64,000 nucleotides of DNA from Pseudoxanthomonas sp. PXM01 (GCF_014851815.1 NZ_JACVAJ010000003.1:310001-374000), one strand, 5' to 3'; positions 25,959 through 35,422 are shown, numbered from the stretch's first letter. The notes: generated by a model not told the origin, from the letters alone. Translations and numbers: made by a program.

Positions 25959-27572
25959 ATGGCCAACTCCGCCGTCGACCATCACGACGATCATCACGGT
26001 CACCAGCAGGGCTTCATCGACCGGTGGTTCTTCTCCACGAACCACAAGGACATCGGTACCCTCTACCTGATCTTCAGCTTCATCATGTTCATCATCGGCG
26101 CGGGCATGTCGGTGATCATCCGTGCCGAACTGATGGTGCCGGGCCTGCAGTTCGTCAGCCCCGAATTCTTCAACCAGATGACCACCGTGCACGCGCTGGT
26201 CATGATCTTCGGCGGCGTGATGCCGGCCTTCGTCGGCCTGGCGAACTGGATGATCCCGCTGCAGGTCGGCGCGCCGGACATGGCGCTGCCGCGCATGAAC
26301 AATTGGTCCTTCTGGATCATGCCGTTCGCCTTCACCCTGCTGCTGATGTCGCTGTTCCTGCCGGGCGGTGCGCCGGCCGGTGGCTGGACGCTGTACCCGC
26401 CGCTGTCGCTGCAGGGTGGCTACAACGTCGCGTTCACCATCTTCGCGATCCACATGATGGGCGTCAGCTCGATCATGGGCGCCATCAACATCATCGCCAC
26501 CGTGCTGAACATGCGCGCGCCGGGCATCGACCTGCTGAAGATGCCGATCTTCTGCTGGACCTGGCTGATCACCGCGTTCCTGCTGATCGCGGTCATGCCG
26601 GTGCTCGCCGGTGCCGTGACCATGCTGCTGACCGACAAGTTCTTCGGCACCAGCTTCTTCAATGCGGCCGGCGGCGGCGACCCGGTGATGTACCAGCACA
26701 TCTTCTGGTTCTTCGGTCACCCCGAGGTCTACATCATGATCCTGCCGGCGTTCGGCGTGGTGTCGGAAATCATCCCGACCTTCAGCCGCAAGCCGCTGTT
26801 CGGCTACCAGGCCATGGTGTACGCGACCGCGTCGATCGCCTTCCTGTCGTTCATCGTGTGGGCGCACCACATGTTCACGGTGGGCATGCCGCTGGGCGGC
26901 GAGATCTACTTCATGTTCGCCACCATGCTGATCGCGATCCCGACCGGCGTGAAGGTGTTCAACTGGGTCAGCACGATGTGGAAGGGCTCGCTGTCCTTCG
27001 AGACGCCGATGCTGTGGGCCGTGGGCTTCGTGATCCTGTTCACCATCGGCGGCTTCTCCGGCCTGATGCTGGCCATCGTCCCGGCGGACTTCCAGTACCA
27101 CGACACCTACTTCGTGGTGGCGCACTTCCACTACGTGCTGGTGACCGGCGCGCTGTTCTCCATCATCGCCGCCACCTACTACTGGTGGCCGAAGTGGACC
27201 GGCCGCATGTACAACGAGTTCTGGGGCAAGTTCCACTTCTGGTGGACGATCGTCTTCGTCAACCTGCTGTTCTTCCCGCAGCACTTCCTGGGCCTGGCCG
27301 GCATGCCGCGCCGTATTCCGGATTACAACCCGGTGTTCGCGGACTGGAACCTGATCAGCTCGATCGGCGCGTTCGGCATGTTCGTCACGCCGTTCATGAT
27401 GGCTGCGATCCTGTGGGCCTCGCTGCGCAACGGCGCCAAGGCCGAAGCGCGCGCCTGGGAAAACGCCAAGGGCCTGGAGTGGACCGTGCCGTCGCCGGCA
27501 CCGCACCACACCTTCACCACGCCGCCGGTCATCAAGGACGGCGACCTGGCGCACGGCGACGTCACGCACTGA
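25959..27572 (+). CDS. ctaD: Cytochrome c oxidase subunit I (aa3-type)
   Basis: The 537-residue catalytic subunit holds heme a, heme a3 and CuB in twelve membrane helices. Landmarks include the heme a ligand His in TTVHALVMIFGGVMP, the CuB and cross-link motif WFFGHPEVYI, the HH pair of VWAHHMFTVG, and the heme ligands in VVAHFHYVLVTG. The EVYI glutamate of the D-channel is present. The N-terminus is unusually His-rich (HHDDHHGHQQG), a possible metal-binding feature. The gene sits between coxB and the assembly genes on the same strand. Confidence 0.98.
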   Translation: MANSAVDHHDDHHGHQQGFIDRWFFSTNHKDIGTLYLIFSFIMFIIGAGMSVIIRAELMVPGLQFVSPEFFNQMTTVHALVMIFGGVMPAFVGLANWMIPLQVGAPDMALPRMNNWSFWIMPFAFTLLLMSLFLPGGAPAGGWTLYPPLSLQGGYNVAFTIFAIHMMGVSSIMGAINIIATVLNMRAPGIDLLKMPIFCWTWLITAFLLIAVMPVLAGAVTMLLTDKFFGTSFFNAAGGGDPVMYQHIFWFFGHPEVYIMILPAFGVVSEIIPTFSRKPLFGYQAMVYATASIAFLSFIVWAHHMFTVGMPLGGEIYFMFATMLIAIPTGVKVFNWVSTMWKGSLSFETPMLWAVGFVILFTIGGFSGLMLAIVPADFQYHDTYFVVAHFHYVLVTGALFSIIAATYYWWPKWTGRMYNEFWGKFHFWWTIVFVNLLFFPQHFLGLAGMPRRIPDYNPVFADWNLISSIGAFGMFVTPFMMAAILWASLRNGAKAEARAWENAKGLEWTVPSPAPHHTFTTPPVIKDGDLAHGDVTH

Positions 27573-27591
27573 GACGGCTGAGCGCGCCTGC

Positions 27592-27726
27592 ATGAACGTT
27601 CCCGCCTTCACCCCCGAAGAACTCGCACGCCGCCGCAAGGCGGTGCTGCGGACTGCGTGGGTGATCGGCGGTATCGCCTTCGCGATCTTCGCGGCCTTCA
27701 TCGGCCGTGCGGTGCTGAGCGCATGA
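27592..27726 (+). CDS. Cytochrome oxidase small assembly protein, 44 aa
   Basis: This short gene fills the gap between ctaD and ctaG. It encodes an N-terminal charged segment ([17 protein letters not shown]) followed by one membrane helix (about residues 23-42, ending FIGRAVLSA). Its stop overlaps the ctaG start as ATGA. Small single-helix proteins with an RRRKAxxRTA start and an FIG(R/K) ending occur at the same place in other proteobacterial oxidase clusters and are annotated as small assembly proteins. That naming rests on position and sequence pattern. It starts 19 bp after the ctaD stop. Confidence 0.8.
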   Translation: MNVPAFTPEELARRRKAVLRTAWVIGGIAFAIFAAFIGRAVLSA

Positions 27727-28301
27727 GTGCGGCCAAGTCCAATTCGGCGGGCATCTTCAAGCTCGTGGGCGTGGCAATGGCGGTGTTCGTGCTGACGTTC
27801 TCGCTGGTGCCGCTGTACCGCATCGCCTGCGAGAAGGTGTTCGGCATCCGCCTGGAACAGGGCCCGGGCCAGGCCGCCGCGGTCGCGGCAGCGAAGGCCA
27901 AGCGCACGGTCACCGTGCAGTTCGATGGTGGCGTGAACTCCAAGCTGCCGTGGGCGTTCCATCCCGAGCAGCTGACCATGCAGGTCGTGCCCGGCGAGCT
28001 GTACGAAGCCAAGTACTTCGCCCGTAACGAGAGCGAGCGCGCCGTGGTCGGCAGCGCGGTGCCGTCGGTCGCGCCGGCGCGCGCCTCCGGCTATTTCACC
28101 AAGACCGAGTGCTTCTGCTTCACCGCACAGACCCTGCAGCCCGGCGAAAGCCGCGACATGCCGGTCCGCTTCATCGTGGATCCGGACCTGCCGGCGGCAG
28201 TGAAAACGATCACCCTGTCGTATACCTTCTTCAAGAACGACGCCCTGACCGCGCAGATCGGCACGGGCACGGCGTCGCCTTCGCCGCTCGCGGCACCCTG
28301 A
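27723..28301 (+). CDS. ctaG: Cytochrome c oxidase assembly protein CtaG/Cox11
   Basis: The 192-residue copper chaperone delivers Cu(I) to the CuB site of subunit I. It has one N-terminal membrane helix (about residues 11-32, [18 protein letters not shown]) and a periplasmic immunoglobulin-like domain. The copper-binding motif TECFCF is present (Cys130 and Cys132), as is the conserved Cys36 after the helix in [10 protein letters not shown]. The start overlaps the small assembly gene by four bases, indicating coupled translation. coxC follows 28 bp later. Confidence 0.95.
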   Translation: MSAAKSNSAGIFKLVGVAMAVFVLTFSLVPLYRIACEKVFGIRLEQGPGQAAAVAAAKAKRTVTVQFDGGVNSKLPWAFHPEQLTMQVVPGELYEAKYFARNESERAVVGSAVPSVAPARASGYFTKTECFCFTAQTLQPGESRDMPVRFIVDPDLPAAVKTITLSYTFFKNDALTAQIGTGTASPSPLAAP

Positions 28302-28329
28302 TCACGCCTTAGCAACCGGAAGCATCGCC

Positions 28330-29208
28330 ATGGCAAACGCCCCATCGCCAGACGCCAACATCTACTTCGTGCCGCACAGCTCCAAGTGGCCGTTCGTGGG
28401 CTCCATCGCCATGTTCATCACGATGTTCGGCGTGGCCAGCTGGCTCAACGATCTTTCGTTCGGCATGTGGACGTTCTACGCCGGCGTCGTCGGCCTGTGC
28501 GCGACGCTGTTCATGTGGTTCGGCGACGTGATCCGCGAGTCGGTGAGCGGCAGCTACAACCGCCAGGTGGACGTGTCATTCCGCATGGGCATGGTGTGGT
28601 TCATCTTCTCGGAAGTGATGTTCTTCGCTGCGTTCTTCGGCGCGCTGTTCTACGCCCGCACGCTGTCGCTGCCGTGGCTGGGGGGCGAAGGCGACGGCGT
28701 GATGACCAACAGCCTGCTGTGGGAGGGCTTCTCGGCCGCATGGCCGAGCGCGGGTCCGGGCCAGGTGGGCGGTCACTTCCAGACCATCCCGGCGTGGGGC
28801 CTGCCGCTGCTCAACACGCTGATCCTGCTGACCTCGGGCGTGACCATCACCATCGCGCACCACGCGCTGAAGGCCGGCCACCGCAGCCAGCTGCTGATCT
28901 GGCTGGGCGCCACCGTGCTGCTGGGCTGCGTGTTCCTGTTCTTCCAGGTCGAAGAGTACATCCACGCCTACAAGGAGCTGAACCTGACGCTGGGTTCGGG
29001 CATCTACGGCTCCACGTTCTTCATGCTGACCGGCTTCCACGGCCTGCACGTGACGCTGGGTACGATCATGCTGGCGATCATCTGGTTCCGCTGCGCCAAG
29101 GGCCACTTCTCGAAGAACGACCACTTCGGCTTCGAAGCCGTGGCGTGGTACTGGCACTTCGTCGACGTGGTGTGGCTGGGCCTGTTCCTGTTCGTCTACG
29201 TGGTCTGA
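28330..29208 (+). CDS. ctaE: Cytochrome c oxidase subunit III
   Basis: The 292-residue subunit III has about seven membrane helices and typical landmarks: YFVPHSSKWPFVGS at the start, the GMVWFIFSEVMFFAAFFGALFY helix with the conserved Glu, FFQVEEYIHAY, the GFHGLHVTLGTIML helix, and the terminal AVAWYWHFVDVVWLGLFLFVYV. It stabilises the D proton channel of subunit I. A strong terminator follows, closing this transcript. Confidence 0.97.
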   Translation: MANAPSPDANIYFVPHSSKWPFVGSIAMFITMFGVASWLNDLSFGMWTFYAGVVGLCATLFMWFGDVIRESVSGSYNRQVDVSFRMGMVWFIFSEVMFFAAFFGALFYARTLSLPWLGGEGDGVMTNSLLWEGFSAAWPSAGPGQVGGHFQTIPAWGLPLLNTLILLTSGVTITIAHHALKAGHRSQLLIWLGATVLLGCVFLFFQVEEYIHAYKELNLTLGSGIYGSTFFMLTGFHGLHVTLGTIMLAIIWFRCAKGHFSKNDHFGFEAVAWYWHFVDVVWLGLFLFVYVV

Positions 29209-29230
29209 GCAGGCGGTACCGCGACAACGG

Positions 29231-29260
29231 AAGGGCCGGCAATGCCGGCCCTTTTCTTTT
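29231..29260 (+). terminator. Rho-independent terminator after cytochrome oxidase subunit III
   Basis: AAGGGCCGGC-AAT-GCCGGCCCTT forms a perfect 10-bp stem followed by TTCTTTT, 22 bp after the stop codon. Confidence 0.9.
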
Positions 29261-29301
29261 GCCCGGTTGGCGCGGGATGCCGCGCGCGGGACAATGCCCG
29301 C

Positions 29302-29523
29302 TCAGCCCCGGTTGATGCCGTGCGGCTGGATCCAGCCCATCTTGATGGCCAGCACGACCAGCAGGATCAGGCCGACGGACAGGGCGATGCGGCGGGTGAG
29401 CGCATTCACGGTGCGCTTGCTCTCGCCCTTGTCGACCAGCATGTAGTACAGGCCTGCGCCCAGGTTCCACACGATGAGGATGAGGAAGGCGATGATCAGC
29501 AGGGTTTTCAGCGAATCGTTCAT
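29302..29523 (-). CDS. DUF2909-type twin transmembrane protein, 73 aa
   Basis: The small inner-membrane protein has two helices (about residues 7-28 and 45-65) joined by a charged loop (DKGESKRTVNALTRR). Length, hairpin layout and placement inside the oxidase cluster match DUF2909 (twin transmembrane protein), which neighbours SURF1 in many gammaproteobacteria. It is transcribed against the oxidase genes, convergent with subunit III and divergent from SURF1. The function is unknown, with oxidase biogenesis suggested by neighbourhood. Confidence 0.8.
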   Translation of the reverse strand: MNDSLKTLLIIAFLILIVWNLGAGLYYMLVDKGESKRTVNALTRRIALSVGLILLVVLAIKMGWIQPHGINRG

Positions 29524-29609
29524 GGCGTCCTCGGCGGGACCTCGGCAGTGAGGCGCGCATTATCGCGCCATCCGCAGGGGTGGGCGGGTGCGACATTCGG
29601 ACGCAGCCC

Positions 29610-30344
29610 GTGAGCCGGCGCATGCCGCTGCCGGTGGGCTGGACCCTGGCCGTGCTGGCCATGTCCCTGTTCGGCAGTCTTGGCGCCTGGCAGTGGGGCC
29701 GGGCCGAACAGAAGGAAGCGATGCTGGAGGAGACCGCGCGTGTACTGGCCGAGCGCCAGCCGCAGCCACTGGCGTCGGCCGCCGATCCGGCGCGCACGCA
29801 GGCGTACGACTGGGCCGTAGGCGAAGGCGAGTTCCTGCCCGCGCCGGCCGTCCTGCTCGACAACCAGACCCGCGATCGCCAGCCCGGCGTGCGTGTCTAT
29901 CGTGTCTTCCAGCCTGCCAGCGCGGGGGCACCGCTGCTGGTGGAACTGGGTTGGCTGCCGGTGCCGGGCAATCGCACGATGCCGGCCGTGGCGCCGCTGC
30001 CTGGCACGCAGCGCGTCGCGGGACTGCTGGTGCCGCCGCCCTCGGAGGGCATCGCCCATGCGCCGCCCAGCGCGCAGCCGGATGGCAGTCTGCTGGTGAT
30101 CGCGCTGCAGCGGCAGGAGATCGCCGAGGCCCTGGGCCTGTCTTCCGTCGCGCCGCGCGTGCTGAAGCTGGATCCGGACCTGCCCATCGGCTATGCACGC
30201 GACCTGGACATCCTGCCCAACACGCTGCCGCCGGAACGCCATGTGGGCTATGCGGTGCAGTGGTTCGGCCTCGCGGGTGCGGTATTGGTCACCGCGCTGG
30301 TGCTGACCTGGCGCGGCCGGCGCGCCGCGCGGAAGGGGCAATGA
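29610..30344 (+). CDS. SURF1 family cytochrome oxidase biogenesis protein
   Basis: SURF1 (Shy1) helps insert heme a into subunit I. The 244-residue protein has the family layout: an N-terminal helix (about residues 10-30, LAVLAMSLFGSLGAWQWGRAEQKE with the typical GxWQxxR), a soluble periplasmic domain (LLDNQTRDRQPGVRVYRVFQP, VELGWLPVPGNR), and a C-terminal helix (HVGYAVQWFGLAGAVLVTALVL). I take the GTG that adds VSRR before the first helix. An ATG four codons later, and an earlier GTG, are also possible because no ribosome-binding site is decisive. It starts the second, heme-related half of the oxidase locus. Confidence 0.88.
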   Translation: MSRRMPLPVGWTLAVLAMSLFGSLGAWQWGRAEQKEAMLEETARVLAERQPQPLASAADPARTQAYDWAVGEGEFLPAPAVLLDNQTRDRQPGVRVYRVFQPASAGAPLLVELGWLPVPGNRTMPAVAPLPGTQRVAGLLVPPPSEGIAHAPPSAQPDGSLLVIALQRQEIAEALGLSSVAPRVLKLDPDLPIGYARDLDILPNTLPPERHVGYAVQWFGLAGAVLVTALVLTWRGRRAARKGQ

Positions 30345-30370
30345 TCGTCCGGGCGTGAGAAAATGCGCCC

Positions 30371-30943
30371 ATGGACCCAAAACCATTCGATCCCGCCCAG
30401 CGGCGTCGCGGGCGGTGGATGCTCGTCGCCCTGTTCGCCCTCTTCTTCGGCACCGTCTTCGGCGCCGGTCTCCTGCGCTTCTCCGGCTGGCAGCCGGCCG
30501 GGCACAAGAACCATGGCGTGATGCTGCAACCTCCCGCCGATGCGCGCGACCTCGTGCCGACGCTTGCCGAGGGAGGCGTTTACGACTGGAAGCCGGCGGA
30601 GCGCCGCTGGCGCATCGTTGCCGCGCCCGCGCCGGGCTGCGCGCAGGCCTGCACGAAGCTGGCCCGCGATCTGGATACCGTGTGGCAGCTGTTCGGCCAC
30701 AACGCGGATGAAGTCGACATCCTGTGGCTGGGCGACTATCCGGCCGATGCGCCGCGCCACTCGGCACTACGCCTGGTACGGTCCGACGATCCGCTGCGCA
30801 CGCGCCTGCCGCAGGTGGACGACGCGGCCGGCACGCCGGTCTACGTGATCGATCCCCACGGCTTCGTCATCCTGCGCTACGCCCCGGGCTTCGACCCCGG
30901 CGGCTTGCGCACCGATGTCGCCAAGCTGATCAAGCTCATCTGA
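30371..30943 (+). CDS. Membrane-anchored Sco-like (thioredoxin-fold) protein of the oxidase cluster
   Basis: The 190-residue protein has one N-terminal membrane helix (about residues 16-36) and a periplasmic domain. Motif PGCAQAC gives Cys90 and Cys94, a CxxxC spacing like the copper-binding site of Sco proteins, and PVYVIDPHGFVILRY resembles the strand-turn-strand end of Sco/thioredoxin folds. Overall similarity to classic SCO1 is weak. It sits 26 bp after SURF1 and 19 bp before ctaA, so a role in oxidase copper or thiol handling is reasonable but inferred. The metal-ligand His is not clearly placed. Confidence 0.7.
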   Translation: MDPKPFDPAQRRRGRWMLVALFALFFGTVFGAGLLRFSGWQPAGHKNHGVMLQPPADARDLVPTLAEGGVYDWKPAERRWRIVAAPAPGCAQACTKLARDLDTVWQLFGHNADEVDILWLGDYPADAPRHSALRLVRSDDPLRTRLPQVDDAAGTPVYVIDPHGFVILRYAPGFDPGGLRTDVAKLIKLI

Positions 30944-30962
30944 GCCACCGCCAGAATTGCAG

Positions 30963-32114
30963 ATGATGATGAACGTTGTTGCGCGCCCTGTGATCTATCG
31001 GCACTTCCATCGCATCGCCTGGCTGGCGGTCGCGCTGACCCTGTGCGTCGTCGTGTTCGGCGCGTTCGTGCGCCTGTCCGATGCCGGCCTGAGTTGCCCC
31101 GACTGGCCGACCTGCTACGGCCGCGCCGCGTGGCCGAAGGCGGTGGATGAAGCCGCCTCGCATGTCGCCAGCGAGATCCGTCCGTTCGAAACCCACAAGG
31201 CGTGGCGCGAGCAGGTGCACCGCCACCTCGCCGCGTCGCTGGGCGTCCTGGTGCTGATGCTGGCCTTGCTGGCCGCGCGCCGCCGGCGCTGGGGCATCGC
31301 GCAGATCCTGGTCGCCGCGGGTCTGGTCGGTGCGGCGATTCCGCTGTACATGCACGGCGAGCACGTGGAAGCGTCGGTGCTCGCGATCATCGGTGAAGCG
31401 ATCCTGCTGTTCGCAGCCTTGCGCTGGTCGAACATCGATCTGGCCCGCGCAGGCGCGCTGACGCTGGCGGTCATCATCTTCCAGGCCCTGCTGGGCATGT
31501 GGACGGTGACATGGCTGTTGAAGCCGATCGTGGTGATGGGTCATCTGCTGGGCGGCCTGACCACGTTCTCGCTGCTGGTGTGGATGGCGTGGCGTGCCAC
31601 CGATCGCCCCATCACGCTCGCGGACGCTACCGTGCTGCGGCGCTGGCTGATCGGTGGCCTGGCGCTGCTCGGCATCCAGATCGCGCTGGGCGGCTGGGTC
31701 AGCGCGAACTACGCCGCGCTTGCCTGCGGCATGGACTTCCCGAAATGCGTGGGCCAGTGGATGCCGCCAACGGACTTCAGTGAAGCCTTCGTGCTGTGGC
31801 GCGGCATCGGCGTCGACTATGAAGGCGGCGTGCTCGACGGCGCGGCGCGCATCGCGATCCAGCTGAGCCATCGCATCATGGCGGTGGTTGTCGCGCTGTA
31901 CGTGCTGGCGCTGGCGCTGCGCCTGTTCCGCACGCCCGGCATGCGCAGCTGGTCGCTGACGCTGGTCGTGCTGATCGTCGCGCAGGTCACGCTGGGCATC
32001 CTCAACGTCAAGCTCAACCTGCCGCTGCCGGTGGCCGTCGCGCACAACGCGGGCGCGGTGCTGCTGTTGTTCACCCTGGTCTCGCTGACCGCCCGCCTGC
32101 GCAGGCCCGACTGA
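30963..32114 (+). CDS. ctaA: Heme A synthase (COX15/CtaA)
   Basis: The 383-residue enzyme oxidises the methyl of heme O to a formyl group to make heme A. Eight membrane helices are expected. The conserved blocks are [22 protein letters not shown] near the start, EQVHRHLAA (heme-ligand His), [21 protein letters not shown] in the middle, and [10 protein letters not shown] and [13 protein letters not shown] near the end. Three ATG codons in a row follow a TTG. I take the first ATG. The stop overlaps the ctaB start (TGATG). Confidence 0.94.
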   Translation: MMMNVVARPVIYRHFHRIAWLAVALTLCVVVFGAFVRLSDAGLSCPDWPTCYGRAAWPKAVDEAASHVASEIRPFETHKAWREQVHRHLAASLGVLVLMLALLAARRRRWGIAQILVAAGLVGAAIPLYMHGEHVEASVLAIIGEAILLFAALRWSNIDLARAGALTLAVIIFQALLGMWTVTWLLKPIVVMGHLLGGLTTFSLLVWMAWRATDRPITLADATVLRRWLIGGLALLGIQIALGGWVSANYAALACGMDFPKCVGQWMPPTDFSEAFVLWRGIGVDYEGGVLDGAARIAIQLSHRIMAVVVALYVLALALRLFRTPGMRSWSLTLVVLIVAQVTLGILNVKLNLPLPVAVAHNAGAVLLLFTLVSLTARLRRPD

Positions 32115-33052
32115 TGGCCTCGACCTTCCGCCAGTACTGGGATCTGACCAAGCCGCGCGTCGTGGCGCTGATCGTGTTCACCGCGATCGTCGGCATGTTC
32201 CTCGCCATCGACGGCCTGCCCGACGGCGCCGAGCTGCTGCGCGGCGCACTGGGTTTCCTCGGCATCTGGCTGGCCGCGTCCAGCGCCGCCGCGATCAACC
32301 AGCTGCTCGACGCCCGCATCGACGCCAAGATGGCGCGCACCTCGTGGCGTCCGCTGGTGCAGGGCCAGGTGAAGCCGTGGCAGGCGCTGGTCTTCGCGCT
32401 GGCGCTGGCCGCGTTGTCGATGGCCATCCTGGTGCTGTGGGTCAACACGATCACCGCGATCCTGACGTTCGCTTCGCTGATCGGTTACGCGGTGATCTAT
32501 ACCGTGTTCCTGAAGCGCGCCACGCCGCAGAACATCGTCATCGGCGGCATCGCCGGTGCCGCGCCGCCGCTGCTGGGCTGGGCGACGATGACCGGCATGC
32601 AGGGCGAGTGGGACTGGCCGCATGCGCTGCTGCTGGTGCTCATCATCTTCGTCTGGACGCCGCCGCATTTCTGGGCGCTGGCGATCTTCCGCCGCGAGGA
32701 CTATGCGCGCGCGCTGGTGCCGATGTTGCCGGTGACGCACGGCGTGACGTACACGCGCTGGCAGATCCTGTTCTACACGGTGCTGCTGGTCGAAGTGACG
32801 GTGCTGCCGGTGGTGTTCGGCATGAGCGGCTTCTTCTACCTGGGCGGTGCGCTGGTGCTGGGCGCTGTGTTCCTCTGGTACGCGTGGCGCCTGCTCGATC
32901 CGCCGGATGAGTTCTTCTCGATGCGCGTGTTCAACTACTCCATCGTCTACCTGATGGCGTTGTTCGCGTTCCTGCTGGTGGACCACTGGGTGATGCCACT
33001 GCTGCGGCCCGCGGCGGCGGTGGCCGGCATCGAGTTCGTGCCGGCGGGGTAA
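32114..33052 (+). CDS. ctaB: Protoheme IX farnesyltransferase (heme O synthase)
   Basis: The 312-residue UbiA-family prenyltransferase adds farnesyl to heme B to form heme O, the substrate of the preceding enzyme. The first Asp-rich motif is [15 protein letters not shown], and [20 protein letters not shown] and [20 protein letters not shown] are the other signature loops. About nine membrane helices are visible. It overlaps ctaA by one base and ends the oxidase and heme set. A REP-like hairpin follows. Confidence 0.95.
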   Translation: MASTFRQYWDLTKPRVVALIVFTAIVGMFLAIDGLPDGAELLRGALGFLGIWLAASSAAAINQLLDARIDAKMARTSWRPLVQGQVKPWQALVFALALAALSMAILVLWVNTITAILTFASLIGYAVIYTVFLKRATPQNIVIGGIAGAAPPLLGWATMTGMQGEWDWPHALLLVLIIFVWTPPHFWALAIFRREDYARALVPMLPVTHGVTYTRWQILFYTVLLVEVTVLPVVFGMSGFFYLGGALVLGAVFLWYAWRLLDPPDEFFSMRVFNYSIVYLMALFAFLLVDHWVMPLLRPAAAVAGIEFVPAG

Positions 33053-33075
33053 ACCCGCGGCTGCCTACCTGCCTC

Positions 33076-33170
33076 CTGTGGGAGCGACGTCGGTCGCGAT
33101 AACGAAGACCGGGCATCGAAGGTGGCAGAGATACCTGCCGAAGCGATCGCGACCGACGTCGCTCCCACAG
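33076..33170. repeat. REP-like inverted pair, copy 3 (CGG type)
   Basis: Arms CTGTGGGAGCGACGTCGGTC and its complement face each other around a roughly 45-base loop between ctaB and a convergent phosphatase gene. The central triplet differs from the other copies but is matched in both arms. Confidence 0.87.
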
Positions 33171-33177
33171 AAGGCTT

Positions 33178-33672
33178 TCAGTCGTTCTGTTCCGGCGTCG
33201 CCAGTCGCTCCACCACCACCGGCTCCAGCGACTTCAGTCCTGCCTTCCGGCCCAGCTCAAGCGCTTCTTCCTTCGAGGTGCCCGACGCTACCGCGTCCAA
33301 CGCCAGCAACGCTCCCACGCGGTTCCCGGACGCACAGTGCAGCAGCACGCCGCCGTCTCGAGCCTTCAGTAACTCGCCCAACGCCTTCGCGTTCGCCGGA
33401 GTGACGTCGTCCTTGCCGGCGATCGGCAGCGTGATGTATTCCAGTCCCAAGCGCCGCGCCTCGGCAGCTTCGTCGTAGCCGCGGTCTTCCTGCGGTCCGC
33501 GCAGATCGATCACCGTGCGCACGCCCTCCGCTTTCAAGCGCGCCAAGTCCTCCTGCGACGGTTGGCCGCCGGTGTGCAGGCCGGGTTGGGGCTGGGCGAA
33601 GTCGCCGGCCAGCGCCGCGAACGACAGGCCGCCCGCCAGCAGGGTGGACAGCAGAAGCGCGAAGCGGGTCAT
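33178..33672 (-). CDS. Secreted DUF442/protein tyrosine phosphatase-like protein
   Basis: The 164-residue protein has a signal peptide (about 1-22, FAALAG) and a dual-specificity-phosphatase-like fold. The P-loop HCASGNRVG gives nucleophile Cys113 and Arg118, matching the HCx(5)R rule with one substitution. GGQPSQEDLARLKAEGVRTV and IDLRGPQED are typical of the DUF442/beta-lactamase-hydrolase-like subgroup. It is predicted to be periplasmic. I chose the ATG opening the signal peptide. The dnaG stop is 10 bp upstream on the same strand, so it may share the dnaG transcript. Confidence 0.82.
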   Translation of the reverse strand: MTRFALLLSTLLAGGLSFAALAGDFAQPQPGLHTGGQPSQEDLARLKAEGVRTVIDLRGPQEDRGYDEAAEARRLGLEYITLPIAGKDDVTPANAKALGELLKARDGGVLLHCASGNRVGALLALDAVASGTSKEEALELGRKAGLKSLEPVVVERLATPEQND

Positions 33673-33682
33673 CACGGACTCC

Positions 33683-35422
33683 TCAGTGGCGGCCGATGCG
33701 GGCCTGCAGCAGGGTGCGCAGTTCGTACTTGTCGGTTTCGTCCAGGCCCACGTTGCGCTGCTTGGCCTGCAGTTCGTCCAGCCGCTGCTGCAGCATCTGC
33801 TTCTCCAGCTGCACGGCGGCGTCGAGCATTTCCTGGCGCCAGCTGTCCTCGTCGCCCGGCAGGTCCTGCATCGCCAGCTTCTGAAGCGCCGCGGCCTCAT
33901 CGCGCTCGGCGAAGTGCTCGAGCAGGACGCCGGTGGTGATGTCGGGGCGGGCATGCACCAGATCGATCAGTTCCAGCAGCAGCTCCATGCCAGCCAGCCG
34001 CAGCGCGGAAAAACCATGTGTCGACTCGATCGCCAGTGCCAGCGCCGGCTTGTGCAGCAGGCGCACGATGATACTGCGCACGAGGCTGGGCTTGTTGTGC
34101 CCGCCTTGCGACGGCGCGGCGCGACGCGCGGGTGCCGGCGGTACCGCAGGCGTTGCGCTTGCGTTGCCCGCGCCGACGCCGGTGATCTCGGTCAGGCGCT
34201 GGCGCATCAGGTCGCCGAACGCGCCGTCGGGTATCTGTGAGAGCAGTGGACGCGCGCGCTCGGCCAGGCGCGCCTTGCCGTCCAGCGTGGACAACTTGAT
34301 GTCCTTGGCCAGTTCGTCGAAGAAGAACTGCGACAGCGGCATCGCCTGCTGCAGGCGCGCATCGAAACCCGCCGCGCCTTCCTGCCGCACGATGGTGTCC
34401 GGATCTTCGCCGTCGGGCAGGAACAGGAAGAACGCCTGCCGTCCGTCCTTCATGCGCGGCAGCACCGACTCCAGCGCACGCCACGCGGCGCGCTGGCCGG
34501 CGGCATCGCCATCGAAGCAGAAGTACACATCGGGCGCGTTGCGGAACAGCAGCTCGGCGTGTTCCGGTGTGGTGGCCGTGCCCAGCGTGGCGACGGCTTC
34601 CTTCACGCCGAACTGGAATAGCGACACCACGTCCATGTAGCCCTCGACGACAACCAGCCGCGCGATCTTCTGGTTGGCCTGTTTCACCTGCCATAGGCCG
34701 TACAGCTCGCGGCCCTTGTGGAACAGCGCCGTCTCGGGCGAGTTGAGGTATTTGGGGCCGTCGTCCTTCTGCAGCACGCGGCCGCCGAAGGCGATCACCC
34801 GTCCGCGGCGGTCATGGATGGGGAACATCACCCGGTCGCGGAACTTGTCGTAGACGTGGCCGCGGTCGTTCTTCGAGAACAGGCCGGCGCGGTCCAGCAG
34901 CTTCATCCGCCGCTCGTCCGTGCCCAGCGCATCCTTCAGCGCCGAGTAGCCATCCGGCGCGTAGCCGATCATGAACTGCGTGCGGATCGCCGCATCCACG
35001 CCACGGCCATCGAGATACACCTTGGCCTTGTCGCTGCCGTCCAGGTTGCGCTGGAAGAAGCGCGCCGCCGCTTCCAGCGCGCCGAACAGGTCGCGGGTAT
35101 CGTTGTTCTGGTTGCGCTGCTGCGTCTCGCGAGGCACTTCCATGCCGTTTCGGCGCGCGAGCTCTTCCACCGCATCGAGAAACTCGAGGCGGTCGTAGTT
35201 CATCAGGAACGACAGCGCCGTGCCGTGCGCTCCGCAGCCGAAGCAGTGGTAGAACTGCTTGGTCGGCGACACCGTGAACGACGGCGAACGCTCGTCGTGG
35301 AACGGACAGCAGGCCGAATACTCCTTGCCCTGCCGCTTCAGCGGCACGCGCCCGCCCACCACCTCGACGATATCCGTCCGGGCGAGCAGTTCGTCGATGA
35401 AGGCGTCGGGGATGCGGGCCAT
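33683..35422 (-). CDS. dnaG: DNA primase
   Basis: The 579-residue enzyme makes RNA primers for replication. It has the CHC2 zinc finger (Cys39, His42, Cys60 and Cys63 in CCPFHDERS and YHCFGCGAHG), a catalytic core with the TOPRIM motifs VVEGYMDV and FCFDGDAAGQRA, and a C-terminal DnaB-binding helical region (from about residue 445). I chose the ATG at MARIPDAFIDELL, which matches the usual primase start. It is the last essential gene of a reshuffled macromolecular-synthesis region. rpsU lies about 4 kb away with unrelated genes between. Confidence 0.96.
   Translation of the reverse strand: MARIPDAFIDELLARTDIVEVVGGRVPLKRQGKEYSACCPFHDERSPSFTVSPTKQFYHCFGCGAHGTALSFLMNYDRLEFLDAVEELARRNGMEVPRETQQRNQNNDTRDLFGALEAAARFFQRNLDGSDKAKVYLDGRGVDAAIRTQFMIGYAPDGYSALKDALGTDERRMKLLDRAGLFSKNDRGHVYDKFRDRVMFPIHDRRGRVIAFGGRVLQKDDGPKYLNSPETALFHKGRELYGLWQVKQANQKIARLVVVEGYMDVVSLFQFGVKEAVATLGTATTPEHAELLFRNAPDVYFCFDGDAAGQRAAWRALESVLPRMKDGRQAFFLFLPDGEDPDTIVRQEGAAGFDARLQQAMPLSQFFFDELAKDIKLSTLDGKARLAERARPLLSQIPDGAFGDLMRQRLTEITGVGAGNASATPAVPPAPARRAAPSQGGHNKPSLVRSIIVRLLHKPALALAIESTHGFSALRLAGMELLLELIDLVHARPDITTGVLLEHFAERDEAAALQKLAMQDLPGDEDSWRQEMLDAAVQLEKQMLQQRLDELQAKQRNVGLDETDKYELRTLLQARIGRH

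Noticed and set aside
25692..27962. 756-codon leftward frame opposite the cytochrome oxidase genes
   Set aside because: The His/Asp/Arg-rich composition mirrors the hydrophobic oxidase proteins. The oxidase genes have all expected metal ligands.
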